Positions 1 through 9,691 of a stretch of DNA of 64,000 nt are shown here, piece by piece. Position numbers and translations under genes: made by a program. Below the pieces are notes generated by a model. The model did no database searches, had not been told where the DNA came from, and saw only the letters and a program-made list of their open reading frames with translations. How positions within the stretch are numbered: position 1 is the first letter of the stretch; each line of letters starts with the position of its first letter. The DNA lies in the NCBI RefSeq assembly GCF_005877885.1, contig NZ_VCHY01000001.1, positions 62,001 to 126,000 on the forward strand, in the 5' to 3' direction. The DNA comes from Labilibacter sediminis. GTDB taxonomy: Bacteria > Bacteroidota > Bacteroidia > Bacteroidales > Marinilabiliaceae.

Positions 1-2008
1 CCTTGCCTGATTTTAATCGATGGTTTGAAATGGTTATATCTGAATATTCAAATGTGGTATAGCTCAATCCATAACCAAATTCATACAAAGGCTTATTAGG
101 AATATCCATATATCGGGATACAAAACGGTTATTATCACCTTCGGTATATGGTCGACCGGTATTTAAGTGATTATAATATACCGGACATTGACCTACATGA
201 TAAGGGAAGCTCATCACCAACTTTCCGGATGGGTTTACATCTCCAAATAACACATCAGTCAAAGCATTTCCTGTTTCTGTGCCCGGAAACCAGGCACACA
301 ATATGGAAGGAAAATTATCGTGATACCATTTCATCACCAATGGACGCCCGGTAAAAACCACTAGTATCGTTGGTTTATTTAATTTCAGAATTTCTTCTGC
401 CAACTCTTTTTGTTCTCCTGGAAAATCAAGTTCTGCCCTTGAAGCTGCCTCTCCACTATACCCCTGAGGTTCGCCCATGCATAACACCACTAATTCAGAT
501 TCTTTTGCTGCCTGCAATGCCTTATCCCAATCTCTTCTTTTACCTTGTTTCCCCCGATAACGATAACCTTCAACTACTTTTAAGTCAAAATCTTCACCCA
601 AGCGGTTAACAAAACCTTCTTTTACAGTTACTAAATGTTTTCGATCGCCCCATGCCCATGCACCTTCTATTTCTTTTGTTTTTACAAATGGTCCTATTAA
701 GGCAATGGATTTCGTATCCTTAGAAATAGGAAGTAAAGTTTTTTGCGTTTCAGTAATGGTATCATTCTTTAGCAACACCATTGACTTTGTGGCAATTTCT
801 CTGGCTGCTTTTTTATGTTCCGGAGCACAATGTATGGTTTCCTCTCCTTTTATATCGATGTACCTGTATGGATCATCAAACAATCCTAACTCAAACTTAT
901 AGCGTAATATACGTTTAACAGAAGCATCAACCTGATGTAAAGATACCTTACCCTGCTTAACTAATTTTTTCAGGTTTAAAACATAAGCCTGAGATACCAT
1001 CTCCTGATCCAACGTTGCATTCATGGCTAAAATAGAAGCTTCCGCATCATCTTTAGCCAAACCATGAATGACCAACTCATGAATAGAGTTAAAATCGGAA
1101 AGGTATATTCCCTCAAAGCCCCATTCTTCTCGTCCAACAGTTTTTAGCAACCATTCGTTACCTGCACATGGCACACCATCAATTACATTAAAGCTAGGCA
1201 TTAAAGATCCTATTCCTTCGTCTACTGCAGCTTTAAAAGGCGGAAAATATATCTCTCGTAAAGTACGTTCCGAAATATCCACTGTATTATAATCCCTGCC
1301 GGCTTCCACTGCTCCATAGGCAGCAAAATGTTTACCACAGGCGATCATTGTATGCCTGTCCGTTAGATCATCACCCTGATAGCCACGTACGCTGGCTCTG
1401 GCGATAAGACTTCCCAAATACGGATCTTCACCAACACCTTCGGTACACCTTCCCCATCTCGCATCTCGCGATACATCAATCATGGGGCCATTATGAAAAT
1501 TAGTACCTGACACTGTTGATTCTTTTGCCGTGATGGCACATGATTGCTCAACTGCATCCATATCCCATGAACAGGCAAGTCCAAGATTTACCGGGAAAAT
1601 AGTTTTATGACCATGTATTACATCAAAGTCAAAAAATAGCGGAATACCTAGTCTGGTTTCTTCCACTGCATACTTCTGCAATTCATAAGCCTTTAATGCA
1701 CTCTTATTCCCCAGAATAGATCCTACACATCCTTTTTTTAAATAATATGAAGGATCACGTACGTCATTCACCTCTCCCAAGTCCGATACATCTCCCATAG
1801 GTGTGCCAATTTGGTATAACTGACCTATTTTTTCATCTAAACTCATTAGAGCCAATACAGAATCAACCTTTTCATATATCTGTTTCTTAGTCCAATTAGG
1901 TACTGGCTTTATTTCTTTAGAAGCCAATTCCTCTTTGAGTTTATCATTTTTTTGGGCAGATACACTACTGATAAAGAGCATAAGTGCTATCCATATAGAA
2001 TACTTCAT
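1..2008 (-). CDS. Glycoside hydrolase family 3 beta-glycosidase (BglX-type), C-terminus cut by window edge
   Basis: About 669 codons are visible, running off the left edge without a stop. The start at 2008 gives a signal peptide ending near VSAQ, so the enzyme is exported, probably to the periplasm. The GH3 N-terminal barrel is clear: FDVIHGHKTIFPVNLGLACS near residue 130, CGKHFAAYGA further on, and GFEGIYLSDFNSIHE, where Asp305 fits the GH3 catalytic nucleophile. The (alpha/beta)6 sandwich domain follows with LVVLCMGEPQGYSGEAASR, and GYGLSYTTF marks the start of the fibronectin-III-like tail. GH3 enzymes remove terminal sugars from beta-linked (sometimes alpha-linked) oligosaccharides; the exact sugar cannot be read here. 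It lies 27 nt after a sulfatase on the same strand and is probably cotranscribed with it. Confidence 0.93.
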   Translation of the reverse strand, partial: MKYSIWIALMLFISSVSAQKNDKLKEELASKEIKPVPNWTKKQIYEKVDSVLALMSLDEKIGQLYQIGTPMGDVSDLGEVNDVRDPSYYLKKGCVGSILGNKSALKAYELQKYAVEETRLGIPLFFDFDVIHGHKTIFPVNLGLACSWDMDAVEQSCAITAKESTVSGTNFHNGPMIDVSRDARWGRCTEGVGEDPYLGSLIARASVRGYQGDDLTDRHTMIACGKHFAAYGAVEAGRDYNTVDISERTLREIYFPPFKAAVDEGIGSLMPSFNVIDGVPCAGNEWLLKTVGREEWGFEGIYLSDFNSIHELVIHGLAKDDAEASILAMNATLDQEMVSQAYVLNLKKLVKQGKVSLHQVDASVKRILRYKFELGLFDDPYRYIDIKGEETIHCAPEHKKAAREIATKSMVLLKNDTITETQKTLLPISKDTKSIALIGPFVKTKEIEGAWAWGDRKHLVTVKEGFVNRLGEDFDLKVVEGYRYRGKQGKRRDWDKALQAAKESELVVLCMGEPQGYSGEAASRAELDFPGEQKELAEEILKLNKPTILVVFTGRPLVMKWYHDNFPSILCAWFPGTETGNALTDVLFGDVNPSGKLVMSFPYHVGQCPVYYNHLNTGRPYTEGDNNRFVSRYMDIPNKPLYEFGYGLSYTTFEYSDITISNHRLKSGK

Positions 2009-2035
2009 ATTTGTAAATCTTTTTAAGTTTCAGAC

Positions 2036-3598
2036 TTAATTCCAATAATTTGTTATCACATCATTCATTGCCGGATAGTTAGTATCCTCATCGCCTAATT
2101 CACGCTTTAATTCTAAAAGCTGTTCTTTAAGCTGTTGTATTTTTCTGGTGTATTTTGGGTTGCCATATAAGTTATTCATCTCATTTGGATCCTTTTTAAG
2201 ATCGTATAATTCCCATTCCGGTTTGGTTGGAACAATTGGCCCTGAATCTCTGTTAAAAGGATCAATGCGATCACTGTCTGTTCCTGACATTCCCAAGCCT
2301 CGTCCATAATAAAACACTAACTTGTAACGATCCGTGCGAATACCGTAATGTGCAGGAATACCATGATCTGCAAGGTGCATCCAGTATCGATAGTAAAATG
2401 CATCGCGCCAATGACGATCTTTTTTTCCGGACAATAACCTTTTCATACTCTTACCGTCCATATCTTCAGGAACATTAACTCCTGCATAATCAAGTAAAGT
2501 AGGTGCAAAATCAACATTACTCACCAATTCATCTGAAACACTTCCTGTTTTTACAACCTCGGGATATTTTACCAATAAAGGCATTTTTAAGGTTTCTTCC
2601 ATCATTAATCTTTTATCGAACCAACCATGCTCTCCAAGAAAAAAGCCTTGATCTCCGGTATAAACAACGATGGTATTTTGAGATAGACCTGACTCTTCAA
2701 GAAAATCCAACAGCTTACCAACATTTTCATCTACCGCTGCACAACAAGCCAGGTATCGCTTCATATATATTTGATAAGCCCACCTGGTTCTCTCAATACC
2801 ACTAAGCGTATCTTCTTTGCTTTTCACACCTAAATCCATTCTTTTTAAATCTCTGGAAATAGTGTTATAGGTTTGTGTAGCCCATTCTGAGCGCTCAGAG
2901 TGATCTTCATACAAGCTGGCTGGTTCCGGAATACTTACTCCGTCGAACATATTCTCAAACCTTTTTGCCGGAGTCCACGGACGGTGTGGGGCTTTAAAGT
3001 GACACATAAGCATAAACGGTTCTTTTTTATTATACTCTTTAAGAAAATCAAGTGCTAACTGACCAACCACATCTGTTGAATAACCTTTATGCTTAACCCC
3101 TCTGCACTTCACAAATGGTTTACCTTCCTTTTGCCATTCGCCTTTTTCCTTTAGCATTGGGTTTTTATATCGCCCTTGCCCTGACAATACATTATAATAA
3201 TCAAAACCTGTTGGCTCACTTTTTAAGTGCCATTTTCCTATCACACCTGTTTTATATCCTTCTTTTTGCAATATTTTGGCAATATTGTTATGCTCCGGAA
3301 CCAAAGGATCTTTAAGCGTATATACACCATTATGCTGACTATACTGGCCTGTTAAAATTGTTGCACGCGACGGTGTACAGATTGAGTTTGTAACAAAACA
3401 GTTATTAAATAGCATTCCTTCATCAGCTATTCGATCAATATTTGGTGTCTGAAATATTTCTGATAACGCATGACAATATGCACTAATTGCCTGTGATGTA
3501 TGATCATCAGACATGATAAAAAGAATATTCGGCTTTTCTTGTGATGATACAGAAAAACCAAATGAGAATAAAACAATTAATAGTCCTAGAAATTTCAT
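2036..3598 (-). CDS. Secreted S1-family (formylglycine) sulfatase
   Basis: 520 residues with an N-terminal signal peptide (cleavage near SVSSQ). The metal-binding SDDHT and the formylglycine motif CTPSR (Cys74) followed by ATILTGQ define a type I arylsulfatase-fold enzyme. GKWHL (near residue 120), the metal-site segment TGDQGFFLGEHGW and a C-terminal WELYDLKKDPNEMNNLY complete the family pattern. Such enzymes hydrolyse sulfate esters on carbohydrates after Cys is oxidised to formylglycine by a maturase that is not in this window. The Thr in CTPSR and the Gly-rich segment after GKWHLK set it apart from the three sulfatases at 36210-42576, so it probably acts on a different sulfate position. 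It is the first gene of a pair with the GH3 enzyme. Subfamily is not assigned. Confidence 0.93.
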   Translation of the reverse strand: MKFLGLLIVLFSFGFSVSSQEKPNILFIMSDDHTSQAISAYCHALSEIFQTPNIDRIADEGMLFNNCFVTNSICTPSRATILTGQYSQHNGVYTLKDPLVPEHNNIAKILQKEGYKTGVIGKWHLKSEPTGFDYYNVLSGQGRYKNPMLKEKGEWQKEGKPFVKCRGVKHKGYSTDVVGQLALDFLKEYNKKEPFMLMCHFKAPHRPWTPAKRFENMFDGVSIPEPASLYEDHSERSEWATQTYNTISRDLKRMDLGVKSKEDTLSGIERTRWAYQIYMKRYLACCAAVDENVGKLLDFLEESGLSQNTIVVYTGDQGFFLGEHGWFDKRLMMEETLKMPLLVKYPEVVKTGSVSDELVSNVDFAPTLLDYAGVNVPEDMDGKSMKRLLSGKKDRHWRDAFYYRYWMHLADHGIPAHYGIRTDRYKLVFYYGRGLGMSGTDSDRIDPFNRDSGPIVPTKPEWELYDLKKDPNEMNNLYGNPKYTRKIQQLKEQLLELKRELGDEDTNYPAMNDVITNYWN

Positions 3599-3740
3599 TG
3601 CGTAGTTTTTAATAATACTTAATTGATTGCAATTTAACCACAGATGCTCAACTTATATGGATAGTTTTTTTCGCATACAAGGGTAAAAAGATTCACTTGG
3701 ACCTTATACCTTGTATTTGTAAGGCTGCAGTCAGGATATA

Positions 3741-3771
3741 AAAAAAGGTTGCCCTTAAATGAGCAACCTTT
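3741..3771 (-). terminator. Intrinsic terminator after HTCS-1
   Basis: A 9-bp perfect stem (3744-3752 with 3763-3771) and 10-nt loop are followed, in the minus-strand sense, by six U residues (A run at 3741-3746). It sits 46 nt past the HTCS-1 stop codon, which separates that gene from the sulfatase-GH3 pair. Confidence 0.85.
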
Positions 3772-3816
3772 ATACAATTTATTAGTTATTTCTTTCTAAA
3801 AATAAATCTATTTACA

Positions 3817-6800
3817 CTATTCCTGTTCTTCCTCTTTTTTATTTCCCTTATTTAAGCGAGCATATTCGGAAGGAGATGATCCATAATACTTTTTAAAGAC
3901 CTTACCAAAGTACTTTGGATCATTAAAGCCCACATCATAACATAAGTCACTAATTCTAACCTCATGATTTTCTAATAAAAAGGCGGCTCTTTTTAATCTG
4001 AGTGAACGTACAAAGTCACCACATGTTTGATTGGTTAAGGCCTTTACCTTTTGAAGGAACAGGGTTCTTCCCATTCCTATACTTTCGTAAATATCTTCTA
4101 ACTTAAAATCCGGATTTGAAATATTCTCTTCCACAATGGCGATCACTTTATCTAAAAAGATTTCATCGGCATTGGTCATAGCTAACTCTGATGGAGTAAG
4201 TTCAATAAACTTACGGTCCCATTTTTCTCGTAATTTTTGTCTTCCTGCAATTAAGTTTGCGATTACAGAAGATAAATATTGAGGATCGAAAGGTTTTGTG
4301 ATATACGCGTCGGCTCCTATTTTAATACCTTCTATTTGTTGTTCCAACTGCGTTTTTGCTGTTAGTAAAACAACCGGTATATGTGATATTTCAACATCAG
4401 TTTTTAGCTTGCGACAGAAATCCAGGCCATCCATTTCAGGCATCATCACATCTGATATAACCAGATCGGGCAATACCTTTTTCGCCATTTCTAAACCTTC
4501 CTTACCATTTTCTGCTTGCTTAACTTTATAAAAACCTGACAAATATTGAACAACAAAACCTCTTAAATCATGATCATCTTCAACAACCAGCAATGTTTTT
4601 GACACCTCTGTTGTTTTTTGTTTTTCTTCATGACTATCTTCTTCCCGGACTTCAGCTATATCTTCCGAAGGCTCAACTGCAACTTCTTCCTTTTGAATAA
4701 AGGCACCGGATAATTCACTATATACTTCAGTCTCAAGGAAAGCCTCTTTAGTTACTGGAACATTTACTTCAAAATATGTTCCCTTACCAATTTCGCTTTT
4801 AACATCTATAGTTCCCTTATGTAATAGAATTAACTCTTTGGTTAAAGCCAATCCTATTCCTGTTCCTTTCATAGAATCAGAGCTATTAGGAGATGATTTT
4901 GCCTGATAAAACCTATCAAAAATATGCGGAAGTTCTTCCGGTGATATCCCTGTTCCACTATCCTTTACGCTCAGTTTTATGTTATCGTTAATTTTCTCTA
5001 ACCTAATAAAAATCTGTCCTTTTTCTCCTGTATGTTTTAAGGCATTGCTCAAAAGGTTACTCACCACTTTATCTAACACATCAGGATCGTACCAACAAAA
5101 CATGGTGTCATTCATCTGAACCTTTAGCGAAATCTTTTTGTTCTCAGCTGCTTTGGTAAAAGCTTCTATTAAATTATTTAGCTGAAGGCACATATCATTA
5201 TGAACAATTCTTAAGTCATACTTCTTATTAGATATTTTCCTGAAATCCATCAATTGATTAATCAAACGCATTAAACGCTCCGTGTTTCTATACATCAAAT
5301 GATATAAATTTTTACGTTTATTTTCATCTGCCTGACCATCCAAGAGACTTTTTAAAGGTCCTACCAGTAAGGTAAGTGGTGTTTTAAACTCATGAGAGAT
5401 ATTGGTAAAGAACTGCAGCTTCATCTGGTTTAACTCATTTTCTTTTTCATGCTTAAACCGCTCAATACTTATCTGCTGATTTAATTTAAAAATATCGAAG
5501 GCATATTTTAAAATGATGTAAACTACCACAGCGACTATAATACCATAAATTATGTAGGCCCATATATTCGCATACCAGGGATGTTTTACTTTAATAAATA
5601 GTTCTGTGGTATTCCCTGCATTGTCAATATCGGCATATGAAGCTTTAACCTGAAAAGTATACTTACCGGGTGTTAAATTTGAATAATTAATGATGTTATT
5701 ACCGCTAAATGCTGAATTCCATTCTTCTCCCACACCTTTTAATCGATAAAAATACTGTACATTTTCAGGATCCGAGAAATCAGAAGTAGCAAATCCAATA
5801 CTTACATTCTTTTCCTGATGACTCAATACGAGATTATTGAGGTATGAAATATTGGTTTCTATTTTATTCTTTAGTGCAGTGTAATCTCCAACCTCAAGCT
5901 CCTTGTTGTTGATCTTTACTGATACAATATTATTATCGGGCTTTTTAATTCTTTCATTTAATAGATTAGGGTGAACAATTAGCACACTTCCATTGGTCAT
6001 ACATAATGCAATATCCCCATTACTTAAACACTTTCCCCTGTTCATGTAGAAATTAAATTCATAATCGCCTATTCGGTTATGCAAATATTCAATTTTACGT
6101 GTATCCTTATCTATTTTAAATAATCTATTACGATTAACGCCCCAGGTATCTCCATTTTTATCAGTAATCAAATTAAAAACCATTCCTGGGATATCATGAG
6201 GATAAGTAATGGTCTTACCAGTTTCTGCGAGATAAATGTAAATATTCTTTCTTCCTCCCAGCCAAATATTGCCTTCAAGATCTTCCTCAATACATGAAAA
6301 TGAAGTCAAGCCATTTTCGTTACCAAGTCCCAAATCTATCTTCTCCAGTTCATCGCTTGCATGTTTATACCTGTATAAGCCTTTCTGAATTAAATAAAGT
6401 AATACATCGCCATTGGCTAAGGGTTTAATTGATTGTGGTAAATAATATGACTTATTGGGTTTAAACATCTCTTTATAGCTTACTATTTCTTCATTTTCAA
6501 AGGAAAACTTAAAGGTTTGATTATTAAAAGAAGCCACCCAATATGCCCCTGTTTTATCCTTAACGATTTCGCTTACCTTAACACCTTTTAAAAACTCAAT
6601 TTCTTTTTTATTACTTAAGTTTAAATCTTCATTTAAATCATATAAAAACGTTCCGCTTGAATCTGCTATCCATATTTTTTGGCCATCCAGTAAAAAACAA
6701 TGTATTCTTCGATTTGAAAACTTAAGCGTTTTCTTGTCTCCATCATGTTTGAACAACTCTAATTTATTATCATTCAAATAATAAATATCTCCGTTATTAT

Positions 6801-7923
6801 CCATATGTATTTGAACCCCTACACCCATATACGGAATAGCATTGGTAAATTTTACCTTTCCCAGGAAACGATAAAAAACAGGTGATGATACCATTTTTAA
6901 AAGCCCGTCGGAATATGTTCCTATCCATAAGACCCCGTTTTTATCCTCAAATAAACTATGAATATTCCGATGCTTTACGTGTTTAAATAAGAGCATGCTG
7001 TGATTGGTTACTTTTACCTGATCTCCTTTCAAATGTATTTGTCCTAACCCACCTGGTGTACCAAACCATATTATATTATTGCTTTGATGGATATCATCTA
7101 TAGAATTACTTAATAAGGCAGAATAATCCTTTAATGTTAAATGATTTTCTAAAGTCCAGTTTCTATTAAAGATTAATATTCCGTTATTTAATGAACCCAC
7201 GAGAATATGATCGTCAGAATAGTATACTGTTGTAACCTTTATATTTTTTAAACTGGCATCTTTCCATTTAAAGGTTTTTTCAATATTATTTGATGCATTG
7301 ATTATTTTAACTCCCAGATTGGTATAAATCGTTATCTCATCCTCATTAACATGAAGGTTATAGGCTTCTTCTTCCCATGACTCAATAACATCAAGCTTAA
7401 TCCTTGTAGTATCCAGCACACTTTTCGTATTATACTGCAACCTGTACAGTTTACTTTTCGTTGAGAAATAGAGGTCATCATTTTTCCCTTTTTGTACACC
7501 TACTATGTATTTTTCTATATCTCTGTTGGTTAAATGATCTGAGAGGAAAAAAGATTTGTGCGTTTTTGTATCAAAACAAAACAAACCCACTCCGGTAGCA
7601 CCCCAGATCAAACCTTCCTTAGTACTTACAACCTGTTTTATAATATCTTCATCCATCCTGGCTTCAGAAACATTAAAGCCAATATCAAAATGTTTATGTT
7701 GAACTCCATCGTAACAGCTTAACTGATTAACGGAAGTGTACCATATAAACCCCTGTGGATCCTGAATAATATTTGATATCATTGGAGAATGGTCAGTCCT
7801 GTCTACTACTTTTGAAAAATTATATATATAATTCTGCGCACGAACTTCAATTAAAGACCATATCATAACCAAGATCAGAAATTGAATTTTCAGGTACCTG
7901 TCTCCTTTGAACCGACTATTCAT
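3817..7923 (-). CDS. Hybrid two-component system sensor/regulator (HTCS-1)
   Basis: 1368 residues. After a signal peptide (to about residue 30) comes a periplasmic region with repeated two-component propeller motifs such as DPQGFIWYTS, EDKNGVLWIGT and DKNGDTWGV, then a Y_Y_Y domain ending in LTPGKYTFQVKAS, a membrane helix near residues 785-805, a HisKA domain with NISHEFKTPLTLL (His844), an ATPase domain with GTGIGLALTKELI, a receiver domain with ISDVMMPEMDG (Asp1158), and a C-terminal AraC-type HTH ending SPSEYARL. HTCS proteins sense oligosaccharides in the periplasm and switch on nearby polysaccharide utilisation genes. The gene is flanked by terminators and is probably monocistronic. Nearest targets are the susCD genes upstream and the sulfatase-GH3 pair downstream; this assignment is inferred from position. 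Confidence 0.97.
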   Translation of the reverse strand: MNSRFKGDRYLKIQFLILVMIWSLIEVRAQNYIYNFSKVVDRTDHSPMISNIIQDPQGFIWYTSVNQLSCYDGVQHKHFDIGFNVSEARMDEDIIKQVVSTKEGLIWGATGVGLFCFDTKTHKSFFLSDHLTNRDIEKYIVGVQKGKNDDLYFSTKSKLYRLQYNTKSVLDTTRIKLDVIESWEEEAYNLHVNEDEITIYTNLGVKIINASNNIEKTFKWKDASLKNIKVTTVYYSDDHILVGSLNNGILIFNRNWTLENHLTLKDYSALLSNSIDDIHQSNNIIWFGTPGGLGQIHLKGDQVKVTNHSMLLFKHVKHRNIHSLFEDKNGVLWIGTYSDGLLKMVSSPVFYRFLGKVKFTNAIPYMGVGVQIHMDNNGDIYYLNDNKLELFKHDGDKKTLKFSNRRIHCFLLDGQKIWIADSSGTFLYDLNEDLNLSNKKEIEFLKGVKVSEIVKDKTGAYWVASFNNQTFKFSFENEEIVSYKEMFKPNKSYYLPQSIKPLANGDVLLYLIQKGLYRYKHASDELEKIDLGLGNENGLTSFSCIEEDLEGNIWLGGRKNIYIYLAETGKTITYPHDIPGMVFNLITDKNGDTWGVNRNRLFKIDKDTRKIEYLHNRIGDYEFNFYMNRGKCLSNGDIALCMTNGSVLIVHPNLLNERIKKPDNNIVSVKINNKELEVGDYTALKNKIETNISYLNNLVLSHQEKNVSIGFATSDFSDPENVQYFYRLKGVGEEWNSAFSGNNIINYSNLTPGKYTFQVKASYADIDNAGNTTELFIKVKHPWYANIWAYIIYGIIVAVVVYIILKYAFDIFKLNQQISIERFKHEKENELNQMKLQFFTNISHEFKTPLTLLVGPLKSLLDGQADENKRKNLYHLMYRNTERLMRLINQLMDFRKISNKKYDLRIVHNDMCLQLNNLIEAFTKAAENKKISLKVQMNDTMFCWYDPDVLDKVVSNLLSNALKHTGEKGQIFIRLEKINDNIKLSVKDSGTGISPEELPHIFDRFYQAKSSPNSSDSMKGTGIGLALTKELILLHKGTIDVKSEIGKGTYFEVNVPVTKEAFLETEVYSELSGAFIQKEEVAVEPSEDIAEVREEDSHEEKQKTTEVSKTLLVVEDDHDLRGFVVQYLSGFYKVKQAENGKEGLEMAKKVLPDLVISDVMMPEMDGLDFCRKLKTDVEISHIPVVLLTAKTQLEQQIEGIKIGADAYITKPFDPQYLSSVIANLIAGRQKLREKWDRKFIELTPSELAMTNADEIFLDKVIAIVEENISNPDFKLEDIYESIGMGRTLFLQKVKALTNQTCGDFVRSLRLKRAAFLLENHEVRISDLCYDVGFNDPKYFGKVFKKYYGSSPSEYARLNKGNKKEEEQE

Positions 7924-7962
7924 TTGAGTATGTTTTTTGTAAAAATTGCCCTAATAATATAC

Positions 7963-8004
7963 TAAAAAAAAAGAAAAGGCGCACCAATACTGATACACCT
8001 TCTC
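7963..8004 (-). terminator. Intrinsic terminator after the small secreted protein gene
   Basis: In the minus sense an 11-bp stem including G-U pairs (7973-7983 with 7994-8004) and 10-nt loop precede a run of U residues (A run 7964-7972). It lies just past the stop at 8026 and about 40 nt before the HTCS-1 start, so HTCS-1 needs its own promoter in the short gap or readthrough. Confidence 0.8.
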
Positions 8005-8025
8005 AAATAGGGAATACTAAATTCC

Positions 8026-8412
8026 TTATTCTTTAATTTTGTCTCCCTCTACCTCGAACATGTCCATCATAAAACCAGAAAAACTTGTATCTGATTCTAA
8101 CTCCACTACAATACTCACATCATACCCCTGAGATGTATACATAAAGCTCAACTCCTCGCCATCAACCTCTATATCATATAGCTTAATAGGCTCTCCCATT
8201 TGCTCTATTACATTATCTCCGGTTATTTCCCCAACTAACTTATCATCTACAATCTTTAATTCCAGAATAGTTTCCAAATCGCCATCCGGTAAATCTTTCC
8301 AAAGCATATTCCACTTTCCAACAAATTTTTGCTCCGTTTCACTGGCACTTTGATTAGCAAAACTTGCAACTCCTATCAATAACGCCATTGTTAAAATCAT
8401 CAACTTTTTCAT
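8026..8412 (-). CDS. Small secreted protein of unknown function
   Basis: 128 residues. A signal peptide is evident (MKKLMILTMALLIGVASFA, cleavage near residue 19). The mature part is acidic and beta-rich, with KFVGKWNMLWKDLPDGDLE, LKIVDDKLVGEITGD and ELSFMYTSQGYDVSIVVELE; the alternation of short strands is like small lipocalin-type or calycin-like secreted proteins, but no family is recognised. It sits alone between the PKD lipoprotein gene and HTCS-1, with its own candidate promoter (8471-8478) and a strong terminator. A role near the HTCS or in binding a hydrophobic or glycan ligand would be guesswork. Confidence 0.8.
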   Translation of the reverse strand: MKKLMILTMALLIGVASFANQSASETEQKFVGKWNMLWKDLPDGDLETILELKIVDDKLVGEITGDNVIEQMGEPIKLYDIEVDGEELSFMYTSQGYDVSIVVELESDTSFSGFMMDMFEVEGDKIKE

Positions 8413-8470
8413 CTTACAACTGTATTAAATTAATATTTTTAAATTCTTCAGTTTTCGTTAACTGTTGATA

Positions 8471-8478
8471 CAAACTTA
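8471..8478 (-). promoter_or_regulatory. Candidate Bacteroidetes -7 box (TAAGTTTG)
   Basis: On the minus strand the sequence TAAGTTTG matches the Bacteroidetes TAnnTTTG -7 consensus about 60 nt upstream of the small gene starting at 8412. No clear TTG -33 box is seen at the expected distance, so this is tentative. Confidence 0.4.
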
Positions 8479-8683
8479 CAATCAAACCTGCTTGTTTAAG
8501 GATGTTAAAAATTCATATCATTAGGTAAAAAAAGCATTGCTTTCATATTTTTTTCTAACCCTTCACATGCTAATGATCGCGCGAACTTTTTTACCCCTTA
8601 CCCAAGATTTTAATCCTCCCTCTGTTCAAACCAAAACCTCTGTCAGCCTGAGTTTGCAAAAGCATTTTTCCTTTAGGAATTAA

Positions 8684-9541
8684 TTATTGTTTAGGAACAA
8701 AGGTCATAATTCGTACCCCGTTAACAGACCATCCCTGGGTTGGTAAATAAATAGACTCTTCTTTTTGAAGTACTAATTTATCTTCGGTGAGTTCAATAAT
8801 TTCATAACGTGTACCTATTTCGTACTTGCCAATATACGACTGGCCGATATTCAGGTATTTTTTACCGTCTGTTTCTTCAATAACCCATAAGGTTGATTCC
8901 GGATTTTCAATAGTGCATATACCTTCATCCGGTGTGTGCCCAAACTCTAATATTGGCCAATTGCATAATGTCCTATCATCACTTTTTACCTGGTATTCTC
9001 CAATAAGCATAAAGGTAAATTCATCATCGTATGCTTCGGGATCTAACTCGTTAGCAACTGTAGCATGTAACTCCATGTTGCCCCATTGTGGTACCATCAT
9101 AATATTGGCCCGAGCCTCAGTTGACCATACCCACGTTTTTTGCCAGTCAGAATCGGCGCAACCACCGGTCAATAATGTACGGTCTTCATCGCCGCATATT
9201 TGAGGATCTGTAGATTCTACAACAACAGTTTCTATTACTTCTACAGCTCCTGCCTTTCCACTAACTACAAGCTTTACTTCATACTCTCCTGCAAATGGAT
9301 AGTAAGTAGAGCTTTCTTTTTCGTAACCATAATAAGTATCCCCATTTCCAAAATCCCATGAATATAAAAAAGCATCGGAATAATTTGCTGTGAAAACAGG
9401 GTTATTGGTATCTTCTGAATCAACTATCACTTCTCCCTCGGGCAATACGCCAAGATCAATCTTTTCTTCCTCGCAACTTACAAGTCCTCCAAGCAGTAAC
9501 ACAAGCAAAGAAGGCAGAATATATTGTTTTACTTTTTTCAT
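8684..9541 (-). CDS. PKD-domain surface lipoprotein, probable glycan-binding protein of the Sus complex
   Basis: The start is placed at 9541 because it gives a lipoprotein signal (ILPSLLVLLLGGLVSC, lipobox Cys23); a longer in-frame start at 9604 adds 21 basic residues with no signal function. The mature protein of about 262 residues begins with an acidic stretch after the Cys (typical of surface-exposed lipoproteins), then a PKD domain with YSWDFGNGDTYYGYEKES and AGEYEVKLVVSG (about residues 45-110), then a beta-rich region of unknown family ending SVNGVRIMTFVPKQ. It follows SusD by about 150 nt on the same strand. In Sus-like loci the third gene usually encodes a SusE/F-type glycan-binding protein; that role is inferred here. 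Not an enzyme by any motif seen. Confidence 0.85.
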   Translation of the reverse strand: MKKVKQYILPSLLVLLLGGLVSCEEEKIDLGVLPEGEVIVDSEDTNNPVFTANYSDAFLYSWDFGNGDTYYGYEKESSTYYPFAGEYEVKLVVSGKAGAVEVIETVVVESTDPQICGDEDRTLLTGGCADSDWQKTWVWSTEARANIMMVPQWGNMELHATVANELDPEAYDDEFTFMLIGEYQVKSDDRTLCNWPILEFGHTPDEGICTIENPESTLWVIEETDGKKYLNIGQSYIGKYEIGTRYEIIELTEDKLVLQKEESIYLPTQGWSVNGVRIMTFVPKQ

Positions 9542-9691
9542 CTCATTATAATTTTTATTTAAAAACATATTCGGTCGAACTCGCCTGTAGTGCCGCCCTA
9601 ACAAAAGCTTTTATTTCTAAGGCTCGTATCAACATCTTAATTTTTAAAATAATTCCAAACATCAATGTAATAGAAAAGAAAGTCCTTCCCA